From Caballeronia mineralivorans PML1(12) (GTDB taxonomy: Bacteria > Pseudomonadota > Gammaproteobacteria > Burkholderiales > Burkholderiaceae), in NCBI RefSeq assembly GCF_001028175.1, contig NZ_AEJF01000144.1:22814-86813 (forward strand): DNA of 64,000 nt, in the 5' to 3' direction. Both the position numbers and the translations under genes were made by a program. The notes under the pieces are model-generated. The model did no database searches. It saw nothing but the letters and a program-made list of their open reading frames with translations, and was not told where the DNA came from. Positions 50,505-59,601 of the stretch are shown in pieces. Within the stretch, counting starts at the first letter, position 1. Each line of letters opens with the position of its first letter.

Positions 50505-52427
50505 ATGCTTTCGAATCTGGCTGTGCAACTTATCAACGGACTAGCGGACGCGTGCGCGATGTTTCTTGTCGCGTCCGGCTTGTCGTTGATCTTCGGCGTG
50601 ACGCGGATCGTCAACTTCGCGCACGGCTCGTTCTATATGCTTGGCGTGTATGTGGCCTACAGCATCGCCAGCCGGTTCGGTTCGACCGTCGCGGGCTTCT
50701 GGCTTTCGATGCTTGCAGCAGCGCTCGTCGTCGCCGTGCTTGGTGCACTGGTCGAAATGATCGTGCTCAGGCGGATCTATCAGGCACCTGAGTTATTCCA
50801 CTTGCTGGCAACCTTCGCGCTGGTGCTGATTTTTCGCGATGCCGCGCTGTACATCTGGGGCCCGGAAGATCTGTTCGGGCCGCGTGCACCCCTTCTCGGC
50901 GGCGCAGTCAATCTGCTCGGTCATGCGCTGCCCACCTATGACATTGCATTGATCGTGATCGGTCCCATCGTGCTTGCCGTGCTCTGGTTCGGTCTGACAA
51001 AAACGCGCTGGGGGACGCTGGTGCGCGCGGCGACCGGCGATCGCGAAATGCTCGGCGCGCTTGGCATCAACCAGGCGTGGCTATTCACGGGCGTGTTTTT
51101 TATCGGCGCGTTCCTCGCGGGTCTCGGCGGCGCGCTGCAGGTGCCGCGCATGTCGGCGAATCTGTCGCTGGATATAGACACCATTGGCAATGCGTTTGTC
51201 GTAGTGGTGGTTGGTGGCATGGGCTCGATTCCGGGTGCGTTCGTGGCGGCGTTGCTGATCGCGGAGATCAAGGCGCTGTGCATCGGCATAGGCGACGTAA
51301 CCATTGGCGGCGTGGTGTTTTCGCTGAGCAAGTTCACGCTGGTGGCCGAGTTCGTGGTGATGGCGATCGTGCTCGTCGTGCGGCCCTGGGGATTGCTTGG
51401 CCGTGCCCAGGCTGCCGTTCGCACGATGGCGGCCGCAGAAACGCCGCTGCGTCCCGCCGATACACGGCTGAAGATATTCGCGGGCGTTGTTCTCGCCGTG
51501 CTTGTGCTCGCACCGCTGCTGTCAGGCGTGTTCCCGTATATGCCTGTGCTGCTCGTTGAAATCCTGATTGCGGTTTTGTTTGCAACGAGCCTGCATTTCA
51601 TCATGGGTCCGGGCGGCATGCATTCGTTTGGTCACGCCGCGTATTTCGGCTTGGGCGCCTATGGCGCAGCGCTGTTCCTGAAGGTCCTGAACCTGCCGAT
51701 GGAAGCGGCGCTCGTACTTGGCCCCTTGCTTGCGGGCGTGGGCGCGCTCGTGTTCGGATGGTTCTGCGTGCGTTTGTCGGGCGTCTATCTCGCGATGCTG
51801 ACGCTGGCCTTCGCGCAGATCGTCTGGTCGATCGTGTTCCAGTGGGACGCCGTGACCGGCGGCAGTAACGGTATTCTCAACTTGTGGCCATCGACCTGGC
51901 TTAGTTCGACCGTCGCGTATTACTACGTGACCTTGCTGTTCGCGGTTTTGGGCGTCTGGCTTTTGCGGCGAATGTTGTTCTCGCCGCTCGGTTATGCCAT
52001 GCGTGCCTCGCGGGATTCGACGCTGCGTGCCGAGGCAATCGGTATCGATGTGAAGCGCGTCCAGTGGGTCGCTTTCATCATCGCGTCATTGTTCTGCGGC
52101 CTTGCCGGATCGCTGTATGCGTTCTCGAAGGGGTCGATATCGCCTGAAGCGATCAGCGTAGGGCGCTCGGTCGATGGTCTCGTGATGGTGCTGCTCGGCG
52201 GCTTGCAGACGCTCACCGGGCCGATAGTCGGCGCTGCGGTGTTCACATGGCTGCAAGATACGGTTGCACGTCAGACCGACTACTGGGAAGCACTGCTGGG
52301 TGCGGCAATCCTGCTGCTGGTGATTGCGTTCCCGCAGGGGATTGTAGGGTTCGTGCAGGACAAGTTCGGGTCGCATAAAACCGCGGATACAGGCGTGGCC
52401 TCACAACCTGCGAAGGAGGCCCTGTGA
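50505..52427 (+). CDS. Branched-chain-type ABC permease, LivH-LivM fusion
   Basis: A 640-residue inner-membrane protein. Residues 1 to about 300 are a LivH-type permease (GLSLIFGVTRIVNFAHGSFY near the start). Residues about 330-620 are a LivM-type permease (FIMGPGGMHSFGHAAYFGLG, RASRDSTLRAEAIGIDVKRV). The two are usually separate genes. I chose the ATG with agagg five bases upstream. GTGA overlap links it to the ATPase gene. Site and position suggest uptake of nicotinate or a related pyridine carboxylate; substrate is inferred. Confidence 0.92.
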   Translation: MLSNLAVQLINGLADACAMFLVASGLSLIFGVTRIVNFAHGSFYMLGVYVAYSIASRFGSTVAGFWLSMLAAALVVAVLGALVEMIVLRRIYQAPELFHLLATFALVLIFRDAALYIWGPEDLFGPRAPLLGGAVNLLGHALPTYDIALIVIGPIVLAVLWFGLTKTRWGTLVRAATGDREMLGALGINQAWLFTGVFFIGAFLAGLGGALQVPRMSANLSLDIDTIGNAFVVVVVGGMGSIPGAFVAALLIAEIKALCIGIGDVTIGGVVFSLSKFTLVAEFVVMAIVLVVRPWGLLGRAQAAVRTMAAAETPLRPADTRLKIFAGVVLAVLVLAPLLSGVFPYMPVLLVEILIAVLFATSLHFIMGPGGMHSFGHAAYFGLGAYGAALFLKVLNLPMEAALVLGPLLAGVGALVFGWFCVRLSGVYLAMLTLAFAQIVWSIVFQWDAVTGGSNGILNLWPSTWLSSTVAYYYVTLLFAVLGVWLLRRMLFSPLGYAMRASRDSTLRAEAIGIDVKRVQWVAFIIASLFCGLAGSLYAFSKGSISPEAISVGRSVDGLVMVLLGGLQTLTGPIVGAAVFTWLQDTVARQTDYWEALLGAAILLLVIAFPQGIVGFVQDKFGSHKTADTGVASQPAKEAL

Positions 52428-53212
52428 CTCTTCTGCGCGTATCCCATCTTGCGAAGTCGTTCGGCGGCGTCAAGGCAGTCGACGACGTGTCCTTCGACCT
52501 GAACGCGGGCCAGTTGCTGGCGCTGATTGGCCCGAACGGCGCCGGCAAGTCGACCTGCTTTAACATGCTCAACGGACAGTTGAAACCAAGCTCCGGCTCG
52601 ATTCTTTTCGATGGCCACGAGATCGCCGGCAAACGTCCGCGCGATATCTGGCGTCTTGGCGTCGGCCGCACCTTCCAGATTGCCGCGACTTTCAACTCGA
52701 TGACGGTGATTGAAAACGTGCAGATGGCGCTCGTTTCGCGGGACCGTCAGCTATTCAACTTGTGGAAACCGGCATCGTCCATTCACGCCGATGAAGCGAT
52801 CGCGCTGCTCGAACAGGTCGGCATGGCAGCGCATGCCAAGCGTGCTTGCGGCGTGCTGGCTTATGGCGATGTGAAGCGCGTCGAACTGGCCATTGCACTG
52901 GCCAACAAACCGAAACTGCTGCTGATGGACGAACCGACGGCGGGCATGGCGCCCAAGGAACGCAACGACCTGATGGCGCTGACAAAACAACTGGTGGTCG
53001 ACCACAAGCTTGGCGTGCTGTTCACCGAGCACAGCATGGACGTGGTGTTCGCGTATGCCGACAAGCTGATCGTGCTCGCGCGCGGCAAGCTGATAGGCGA
53101 GGGCGATGCGGAAACGGTTCGCAACGATCCACGCGTGCGCGAAGTGTATTTCGGCACGGGCAAATCCTTCACGCCGCGTGCATCGCTTGCTGCCGATGGA
53201 GTGGCCCCATGA
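52424..53212 (+). CDS. ABC importer ATPase, LivG type
   Basis: A 262-residue ATPase powering the fused permease. Walker A is GPNGAGKST at 36-44, Walker B LLLMDEPTAGM, and the signature region VLAYGDVKRVELAIAL. A GTG start with aaggagg upstream overlaps the permease stop. LivG-type length and C-terminal region (RNDPRVREVYFGTG) are typical. Confidence 0.94.
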   Translation: MTLLRVSHLAKSFGGVKAVDDVSFDLNAGQLLALIGPNGAGKSTCFNMLNGQLKPSSGSILFDGHEIAGKRPRDIWRLGVGRTFQIAATFNSMTVIENVQMALVSRDRQLFNLWKPASSIHADEAIALLEQVGMAAHAKRACGVLAYGDVKRVELAIALANKPKLLLMDEPTAGMAPKERNDLMALTKQLVVDHKLGVLFTEHSMDVVFAYADKLIVLARGKLIGEGDAETVRNDPRVREVYFGTGKSFTPRASLAADGVAP

Positions 53213-53928
53213 GGCTCGACAACACAATGCTGAAAGTCTCCGGCCTGAACGCGTTCTACGGTCGAGCGCAGATCCTCTACGACGTTGAACTCGAAGTAGG
53301 GCGTGGCGAAGTCGTCGCGTTGATGGGCCGCAACGGCGCGGGTAAATCGACCACGATGAAAGCGCTGATGGGCATGCTGCCGTCGCGGCACGGAGCGATC
53401 AATTTCTGCGGGCACGATATCGCCAAGCTGCCGCCGTACCGTATCGCGCGACTTGGCATGGGATTCGTGCCGGAGGACCGGCGCGTGTTCGGCGATCTGT
53501 CGGTGATGGAAAATCTCGATACCGGCCGCCAGCCGCCGCGTGAGAACGCGCCCCGGTGGACACCTGAAAAACTGTTCCGCTTGTTCCCGAACCTTGGCGA
53601 GATGCCGAATCGCCCAGGCAGTCAGATGAGCGGCGGTGAGCAGCAGATGCTGACGGTGTCGCGTACGCTGATGGGGAACCCTACGCTCGTCCTGCTCGAT
53701 GAACCGTCGGAGGGTGTGGCGCCGATCATTGTTGAGCAGATGGCGAACATGATTCTCGAGTTAAAGCGCGAAGGGCTGTCGATCCTGCTGTCCGAGCAGA
53801 ACATGCATTTCGCCGAGCTCGTCAGTGACCGCGCCTATGTGCTCGAAAAAGGACAGATTCGTTTTAGCGGCACCATAGACGAACTCTCCCGCGACGAAGC
53901 CGTGAGGCGCGCTTACCTGAGTGTTTAA
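53209..53928 (+). CDS. ABC importer ATPase, LivF type
   Basis: A 239-residue second ATPase. It has Walker A MGRNGAGKSTTMKA, the signature MSGGEQQMLTVSRTL and Walker B LVLLDEPSEGV, plus the LivF-type FVPEDRRVFGDLSVMENL. The ATG forms an ATGA junction with the preceding stop; an ATG six codons later is a second choice. It completes the cytoplasmic side of the importer. Confidence 0.94.
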   Translation: MRLDNTMLKVSGLNAFYGRAQILYDVELEVGRGEVVALMGRNGAGKSTTMKALMGMLPSRHGAINFCGHDIAKLPPYRIARLGMGFVPEDRRVFGDLSVMENLDTGRQPPRENAPRWTPEKLFRLFPNLGEMPNRPGSQMSGGEQQMLTVSRTLMGNPTLVLLDEPSEGVAPIIVEQMANMILELKREGLSILLSEQNMHFAELVSDRAYVLEKGQIRFSGTIDELSRDEAVRRAYLSV

Positions 53929-54033
53929 GCGCGTTCTGTTCAGTCAGGGAAGATCGACCAGGGGTATCCTTCCATCAACCTTAGCCATGCCAATTAGCAT
54001 TCAACCTAGCCGCTTTATCCGGAGAGAAAAACT

Positions 54034-55251
54034 ATGACCACGCGTGTTGGATCGTTGCTGCGCTTAACCGTCTTCATGGTTGCGCCCCTGGCCGCCGCCT
54101 TGGTGTCGATGGGCGCTTCTGCACAGACCATCAAGATAGGCGAAATCAACAGTTATAAAGCGCAGCCGGCGTTCCTTGGCCCGTATAAGAACGGCTGGAA
54201 CATGGCGCTCGACGAAGTCAACGCGGCGGGCGGTATCAATGGCAAGAAGCTCGAAGTGGTCTCGCGCGACGACAACGGGAACCCGGGCGATACGGTTCGC
54301 GTGGCGCAGGAGCTGATGACCGGCGAACAGGTTTCGATGTTGTTCGGCGGTTTCCTGTCGAACACCGGTCTGGCGCTTGCCGATTACGCGAAGCAGCGCA
54401 AGGTTTTCTTCCTTGCCGCCGAACCGCTGACCGACAAGATCGTCTGGCAGGATGGCAACAAATACACGTACCGTCTGCGTCCGTCGACGTATATGCAGGT
54501 CGCGATGCTCGTGCCCGAAGCCGCCAAGCTGAACAAGAAGCGCTGGGCGGTGGTGTATCCGAACTATGAATACGGTCAGTCCGCCGTGGCTACGTTCAAG
54601 CGTTTGCTGAAGGCGGCCCAGCCTGATGTCGAGTTCGTTGCCGACCAGGCTGCGCCGCTCGGTAAGCTCGACGCCGGCGCGGTTACGCAAGCGCTTGCCG
54701 ATGCGAAGCCCGATGCAATCTTCAACGTCGAGTTCGGCGCCGATCTTGGCAAGTTCGTGCGTGAGGGCAACACGCGTGGCTTGTTCAAGGATCGTTCAGT
54801 GGTGTCGTTGCTGACGGGCGAACCGGAATACCTCGATCCGCTGGGAGCCGAGGCGCCGGTTGGCTGGATCGTGACGGGGTATCCGTGGTACTCGATCGAT
54901 ACACCCGCTAACCGTAAATTTGTCGCGGCCTACGAGACGAAGTATCACGACTATCCGCGCGTTGGATCGGTGGTGGGGTATTCCGCGTTGATGTCGATTG
55001 CGGATGGTCTGAAGAAGGCCAAGTCGACCGATCCGGACAAGCTTGCCGCGGCCTTCAAGGGCCTGTCCGTCGACACGCCTTTTGGTCCGATCACGTATCG
55101 CGCGCAAGACAATCAGTCGACGATGGGCGCCTATGTCGGCACGACCGCGCTGAAGGACGGCAAGGGCATCATGACGAACTATCGATACATCGATGGCGCG
55201 AGCGTCCAGCCTTCCGACGCGGAAGTGGCGAAGCTGCGGGCAGTGGATTAA
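54034..55251 (+). CDS. Periplasmic substrate-binding protein, LivK type
   Basis: A 405-residue type I binding protein with a Sec signal (cut likely after GASA). The mature part starts QTIKIGEINSYKAQPAFLGP and continues with NGWNMALDEVNAAGGINGKK, the family signature. A cgga-type ribosome-binding site (ggagag) precedes the ATG. It follows the ATPase after about 100 bases and ends before a strong terminator, so it is the last gene of the importer operon. Ligand probably an aromatic acid such as nicotinate, given the context. Confidence 0.92.
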   Translation: MTTRVGSLLRLTVFMVAPLAAALVSMGASAQTIKIGEINSYKAQPAFLGPYKNGWNMALDEVNAAGGINGKKLEVVSRDDNGNPGDTVRVAQELMTGEQVSMLFGGFLSNTGLALADYAKQRKVFFLAAEPLTDKIVWQDGNKYTYRLRPSTYMQVAMLVPEAAKLNKKRWAVVYPNYEYGQSAVATFKRLLKAAQPDVEFVADQAAPLGKLDAGAVTQALADAKPDAIFNVEFGADLGKFVREGNTRGLFKDRSVVSLLTGEPEYLDPLGAEAPVGWIVTGYPWYSIDTPANRKFVAAYETKYHDYPRVGSVVGYSALMSIADGLKKAKSTDPDKLAAAFKGLSVDTPFGPITYRAQDNQSTMGAYVGTTALKDGKGIMTNYRYIDGASVQPSDAEVAKLRAVD

Positions 55252-55272
55252 GCTGTCGCGCTAAAAATGACA

Positions 55273-55301
55273 ACGGCCCGCATTAGCGGGCCGTTTTTTT
55301 A
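55273..55301 (+). terminator. Strong intrinsic terminator after the importer operon
   Basis: A nine-base-pair GC-rich stem, acggcccgc with cgggccgt, and a four-base loop atta, followed at once by seven T residues. It lies about 20 bases after the stop of the binding-protein gene. Confidence 0.93.
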
Positions 55302-55627
55302 TTGGGGTGTCCGACGAGGGACTTTATTTCGAAAGTTTCTGGCATCGTGGGTCCTCGCCGCCTGGCGGCGGTCGTCGGCGAAGGTGCGGCCACACAAGAT
55401 AGAGGCTCATCCTTGGACCAGTCAGATCCAGATACCCGTGCGCCGAGCGAACCTTAACCATTCGCTCAAGCCAAACGCAGTTTTATTCAATAGACCGGCG
55501 CCGACGTGCTGTCAAAATTTCAGTGCGTTACAAACAAACGAAAAACGTGGTTCACACCGGGACGGCGACTGTCTCGAGCTCGCTACCAGGGCAAATCGTG
55601 GACACACTACAGGAGACAGCGACGATC
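55302..55627. other. Intergenic region upstream of the second porin
   Basis: About 325 bases following the terminator. Apart from a tight GC hairpin (cgccgcc and ggcggcg around 55356-55370) I see no feature. The porin promoter should lie here. A frame continuous with the porin runs through part of it but lacks a start with a ribosome-binding site. Confidence 0.5.
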
Positions 55628-56767
55628 ATGAATTACAAGACCGCAGTTTGTGCCTGCGCCGCGTTGATATGCATTGCACCAGCGTGGGCGCAGGATGAAG
55701 ACGAGGGCGCGGCCCCCAGTAAGGCCGCAGGTCCTAGCATGGTCACTATATATGGCTTGATCGATCAAGGGGTGGAGTACGTCAACAACGTAGCCAAGGG
55801 TAAAACCGCTACCACCAATGTTTTTCGCACGGGGGACGGGACTGCAACCTCCTATTTCGGAATTCGCGGTAGCGAGGATCTTGGCGGGGGCACGAAGGCC
55901 ATATTTGACTTGCAAGGCGGCTTTATGCCAAACAACGGAACCTCGAGGCAAGGCGGGCGTCTGTTTGGGCGGCAATCCTACGTTGGTCTCGATGGAACAT
56001 TCGGTCGTCTGACGTTCGGCCGCCAATACACCATGCGGTTTTTTGCCACCTCGTTCATTAATCCATTCGGTACGGGCGCGCAAGGTCTCACCACGCTCGA
56101 TAACGGAATTGCTAATGCTCGGGCTGATAATTCCATCAGCTACCGCTATTTCCTTGGCGATTTCGAAACGGGAGTGAACTATAGTTTCGGCCGCGATGCT
56201 GTCAATGGAAATAGCGCCGCCGCGTCGAATTGCCCAGGCGACACGTCACCCTCGAACCAATGCCGGGAATATTCTGCAATGGTCAAATACGAGGGACACA
56301 CCTGGGGCGTGGCCAGCTCCTACGAGCGCAATTATGGCGGCACCTCCGCAACATTTGGCGGTCTCACCTCACCGAAGCTCACTGACAGCCGGTTCACCTT
56401 GGGCGGCTACTTCAAGATAAGCAAAGCCAAGGTCGGCGTGGGTTGGATCAGGCGCGATGACGAAGGCATCTCGACACCGAAGAGCAACCTGTTCTGGCTG
56501 ACAAGCACAGTGCCCGTGACCCCGTTCATCTATTTCGACAGCATGCTGGCGCAGCTTAAATACGACCATTCGCCCAACAAGGCGCTGATTGTCGTATTGC
56601 GCGGCGAATACCTGCTGTCCAAGCGCACATTTCTCTACCTGACGGGTGAGCACATTCACAACTACGGCAAACTCGCTCTTTCAGCGACCACCATTACGCC
56701 CGTCCCGACCCCCACTGCCGGCGGATCGCAGATCTCCATCATTGCCGGTATCAGGCATACATTCTGA
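55628..56767 (+). CDS. Gram-negative porin
   Basis: A 379-residue outer-membrane porin. The signal peptide MNYKTAVCACAALICIAPA ends at AWA; the mature protein begins QDEDEG, an acidic extension of about 15 residues before the first strand MVTIYGLIDQGVEYVNN. FGIRGSEDLGGG and FGRQSYVGLDGTFGRLTFG are family marks, and the protein ends in Phe as expected for barrel insertion. aggag lies upstream of the ATG. It may provide outer-membrane entry for substrates of the flanking catabolic loci; that is inference. Confidence 0.94.
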   Translation: MNYKTAVCACAALICIAPAWAQDEDEGAAPSKAAGPSMVTIYGLIDQGVEYVNNVAKGKTATTNVFRTGDGTATSYFGIRGSEDLGGGTKAIFDLQGGFMPNNGTSRQGGRLFGRQSYVGLDGTFGRLTFGRQYTMRFFATSFINPFGTGAQGLTTLDNGIANARADNSISYRYFLGDFETGVNYSFGRDAVNGNSAAASNCPGDTSPSNQCREYSAMVKYEGHTWGVASSYERNYGGTSATFGGLTSPKLTDSRFTLGGYFKISKAKVGVGWIRRDDEGISTPKSNLFWLTSTVPVTPFIYFDSMLAQLKYDHSPNKALIVVLRGEYLLSKRTFLYLTGEHIHNYGKLALSATTITPVPTPTAGGSQISIIAGIRHTF

Positions 56768-56806
56768 TTCCCGCGCGAGCGTTCGTGCACGGCTCCGGTG
56801 AACTTG

Positions 56807-56839
56807 CACCCCAAACGTTGGACACCAAGCCTTGGGGTG
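56807..56839. terminator. Hairpin between convergent genes
   Basis: Eight-base arms caccccaa and ttggggtg enclose a smaller nested hairpin (ttgg and ccaa). It lies between the ends of the porin and the leftward binding-protein gene. No T tract is present, so termination is only a possibility. Confidence 0.4.
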
Positions 56840-56925
56840 ATTTACATGGCCGAGGCTCTTCTCAGTGTTGGATATCGCCTCGACACGGCTTTGGCAGGGA
56901 AGTCCGGGCTTACCCGGGCGAGCGC

Positions 56926-57942
56926 TCAGATGGTCAGCTTCGCCGCGGCTTTCGCCGCCGACATGTCGGCCACCGCGGCGAAGGGTTGTTTCTGCTTCAG
57001 GCTACCGAGACCAATGAACATATCTTGCAGATAGCCGATGTCACCACCGGTGAGCGACAGGTCCCTGGAATAGGGCCGCTGCACCTGATTGAAATCCCAG
57101 GTTGCCTGAGCCGAAGCCTTGTCGAATTTCTTCTGGGCCCGCCTACGTGCTTCGAAGAATGCGTCGTGCGCTGCGGGCGACATCAGGTAGTCGTAGAGTG
57201 CGCCATATGCGGCCATCACCGCGACCATCCCCTCATGCTTGCCCCTGATCGCGGAATCGGAGGCATAGGCGGTCTGGAAGATGCATTTTGGTAAGGCCTG
57301 CCACATGTTGGCCTCGCTGATTACTACAAGCCCGTCCTTGTCGTTCAGATGCGAGATGCTTGAGCAGCAGGCGTCGGCCTCGCCCTTTACGACCGCCTCA
57401 TGGCACTGATCGTTGCTTCCCTTGTCGACGAAAGTCACCTGCGAAGCGTCGATGCCTTTTTCTCTCATGAGCTGCAGCATCAGGGTATGGAGCAAACCTA
57501 GACTCGGGCCGACCGCGACCGTCTTGCCCTTCAGATCGGCGAGCGTCTTCATCCCATCGGGCCTTGCAAAGACCGTCAGCGCGCACTTTTTCATACCGGC
57601 GCCGACGATCTTGACGTCGGCGCCTTGCGCAATTCGCGATAACACCATGTTGTAACCCGATACCATGCAGACATCCGCGGCTCCGGCGGAGATGGCATCG
57701 AAGGGGCCAGTGGCACCGGGCACCTGGACAATCACCGCATCAACGCCGAATTGCTTGAAATAGCCCTGCTCGTCCATGAGCGCGTTCAGCGTGGCGTTCT
57801 CCAGCCCCGGGTTGCTGACGATCCGAATCTGGGCGGCGGCGGCTCGCGCGAGATACGGCGCGGCGAGTCCGCCCGCAGCAACACTCAGCCCGAGAAGCCC
57901 GGCGCTGCGCAGGAAGCGGCGGCGGTCGAAGGTGTGGGTCAT
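56926..57942 (-). CDS. NMT1/THI5-type ABC substrate-binding protein with Tat signal
   Basis: A 338-residue periplasmic binding protein. The twin-arginine signal is RRRFLRSAGLLGLSVAAGGL, which implies export in folded form. The mature part, IRIVSNPGLENATLNALMDE and LADLKGKTVAVGPSLGLLHT, is of the SsuA/THI5 kind. I chose the ATG with ggaga seven bases upstream. No permease or ATPase gene stands beside it in the window, so its partners must be elsewhere. It diverges from the LysR gene. Confidence 0.88.
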   Translation of the reverse strand: MTHTFDRRRFLRSAGLLGLSVAAGGLAAPYLARAAAAQIRIVSNPGLENATLNALMDEQGYFKQFGVDAVIVQVPGATGPFDAISAGAADVCMVSGYNMVLSRIAQGADVKIVGAGMKKCALTVFARPDGMKTLADLKGKTVAVGPSLGLLHTLMLQLMREKGIDASQVTFVDKGSNDQCHEAVVKGEADACCSSISHLNDKDGLVVISEANMWQALPKCIFQTAYASDSAIRGKHEGMVAVMAAYGALYDYLMSPAAHDAFFEARRRAQKKFDKASAQATWDFNQVQRPYSRDLSLTGGDIGYLQDMFIGLGSLKQKQPFAAVADMSAAKAAAKLTI

Positions 57943-58352
57943 CGGCTGTCTCCGTACGCCGGTCGAACCGGCAAGTTGTAGTGAATGCAAAAGTCCTGTG
58001 TGAAAGCCCTCGCAGCGAGTGGCCCCGCGCGGCTGATCAAGAGGTAGTTGCGCGCCGGAGTGCTAAATGACGGTGGGATTGCGTGCAGCCGAGCGGCGAT
58101 GGCGCCCTTGCCAGGGTTTACGCGTTGCGGCGGGAGCGGCCCGCTGAGGCGGTTTCCAGATGCTGAGCGAGGCAAGTGCCAATTGCGTGCGTGCAAGGCT
58201 CGAAACTGTCAGGTGCGAAACCGCACTGGCGCATGTTTCGGCGCATCGCTCGACGCGCGCATCCAGAGTTTGCCTGCGCGTTGCCCTCCGGTCGATTGAG
58301 TAAAATTGCCTTAGACTTAACGAATTGGTAAAACCCCGGGGAGGCACACGAC
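57943..58352. other. Divergent region between the binding protein and the LysR gene
   Basis: About 410 bases with no supported gene. Its right end holds the 17-base site shared with the operon promoter downstream. The rest is GC-rich without clear promoter elements. Confidence 0.5.
58317..58333. promoter_or_regulatory. Candidate LysR-regulator site before its own gene
   Basis: The site ttaacgaattggtaaaa is the reverse complement, with one mismatch in 17, of the site at 59430-59446. It lies about 20 bases before the LysR start. It contains an imperfect palindrome around aattggt, as LysR boxes do, and its place fits autoregulation. Confidence 0.65.
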
Positions 58353-59363
58353 GTGTCAGCGCTTGACTGGTACCTTCAGATCAACCTGAAGGCGCGGCAC
58401 TTGCGCCTGCTTGTGACGATCGACACGTACCGTAATTTGAGCCAGGTGGCCGAGGTCACCCATGTGACCGTGCCGGCCGTGTCGAAGTCACTGGCCGAAC
58501 TCGAACGGGGACTCGGACTCACGTTGTTTTCGCGCACTGCACAAGGCCTGGTCCCGACGCCGTATGGTGATTGCCTCATTCGTCACGCGCGAGCGATGTT
58601 GACGATCCTGCACCAGGCCCGCGACGAGTTGAAGGCCCTGAGTTCGGGGACGGAGGGCAAGGTTCACATCGGCATGTTGCCTGCTTCGGCCTCCGTGCTG
58701 CTGCCGCAGGCGCTGAGCTTGCTGAAGCAACGGTCGCCGGGTACCAACGTGGTGGTGATCGAGGGCACGACGGCCACGCTGCTGCCTGAACTCTGGCAAG
58801 GTCGCCTCGACCTGGTGGTGGGCCGGCTGCCACCACCGCCAGATACGCTCGGCAGCTTCGAGGAGAAGGAGCTTCTCGAGGAACCGGTGACGCTGGTAAC
58901 AGGCCGTCATCATCCGTTGGCGCGCAGGAAAACCCTGGCATGGTCGGACCTGCACCCCTATCCGTGGATCTTGCCGCCGCCCGGTTCGATCCTGCGCGAT
59001 CCCCTGGAGCGGGCACTCGAAGCGCACGACGTGCCGCTGACCAACAACTACATCGAAACGCTCTCGATTCACGTCGTGCGTGCACACCTGCAAGTCTCGG
59101 ATTGCATTGCCGTAATGGCCGACACGTCCGCCAACGACACCGCGCAGCCCCTTCATACGCTTCCGTTAAGCCTGCCTCGACTGCTCCGCCCAGCCGGCGT
59201 GCTGTGGAATCGCAACCGCGGCCTGACGCCCAGCGCGCAACTCATGGTTTCGTGCCTGGAAGAGGCGGCTCAACGTCTGCTGAAGGGCCACGGCACCACG
59301 TCACGCGTGGTGTCCTCCCCGGCCAAAGCGAACCGGGTCCATCAAACCCCGGACGCGCAGTGA
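58353..59363 (+). CDS. LysR-family transcriptional regulator
   Basis: A 336-residue regulator. The N-terminal HTH is unusually preceded by a stretch MSALDWYLQINLKARHLRLL; the helix-turn-helix itself is LSQVAEVTHVTVPAVSKSLA and then ELERGLGLTLFSRTAQGLVP. The ligand domain spans about 95-300. A GTG start has cggggagg upstream. The long N-terminus recalls regulators of aromatic-acid operons of the GalR/CbaR kind, but I would not name it. Likely target is the operon that follows. Confidence 0.9.
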   Translation: MSALDWYLQINLKARHLRLLVTIDTYRNLSQVAEVTHVTVPAVSKSLAELERGLGLTLFSRTAQGLVPTPYGDCLIRHARAMLTILHQARDELKALSSGTEGKVHIGMLPASASVLLPQALSLLKQRSPGTNVVVIEGTTATLLPELWQGRLDLVVGRLPPPPDTLGSFEEKELLEEPVTLVTGRHHPLARRKTLAWSDLHPYPWILPPPGSILRDPLERALEAHDVPLTNNYIETLSIHVVRAHLQVSDCIAVMADTSANDTAQPLHTLPLSLPRLLRPAGVLWNRNRGLTPSAQLMVSCLEEAAQRLLKGHGTTSRVVSSPAKANRVHQTPDAQ

Positions 59364-59429
59364 GGGGCGGCGTGGCGCAGCACTGAGTGCCGATGACGCG
59401 GTCCGGCGCTCCCGCTGGCTCATCAATGG

Positions 59430-59446
59430 TTTTACCAATTGGTTAA
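59430..59446. promoter_or_regulatory. Candidate LysR-regulator site before the catabolic operon
   Basis: The site ttttaccaattggttaa holds the perfect palindrome accaattggt and matches the site in front of the LysR gene in 16 of 17 bases on the opposite strand. It lies about 155 bases before the first structural gene. Confidence 0.65.
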
Positions 59447-59601
59447 GGCATCCGCTGCTTATTTCAATAGACGGAAAGCGATGGCGGAAAGATCATGTAG
59501 TCAACGAAATCACCTGAACAGCCGCGCAACTTGTCGCACTCGACATTGAAGTGGTGAACAGAAGCAGGTTGATCAGTTTGTCTAGTTCAAAGGAGACTAA
59601 G

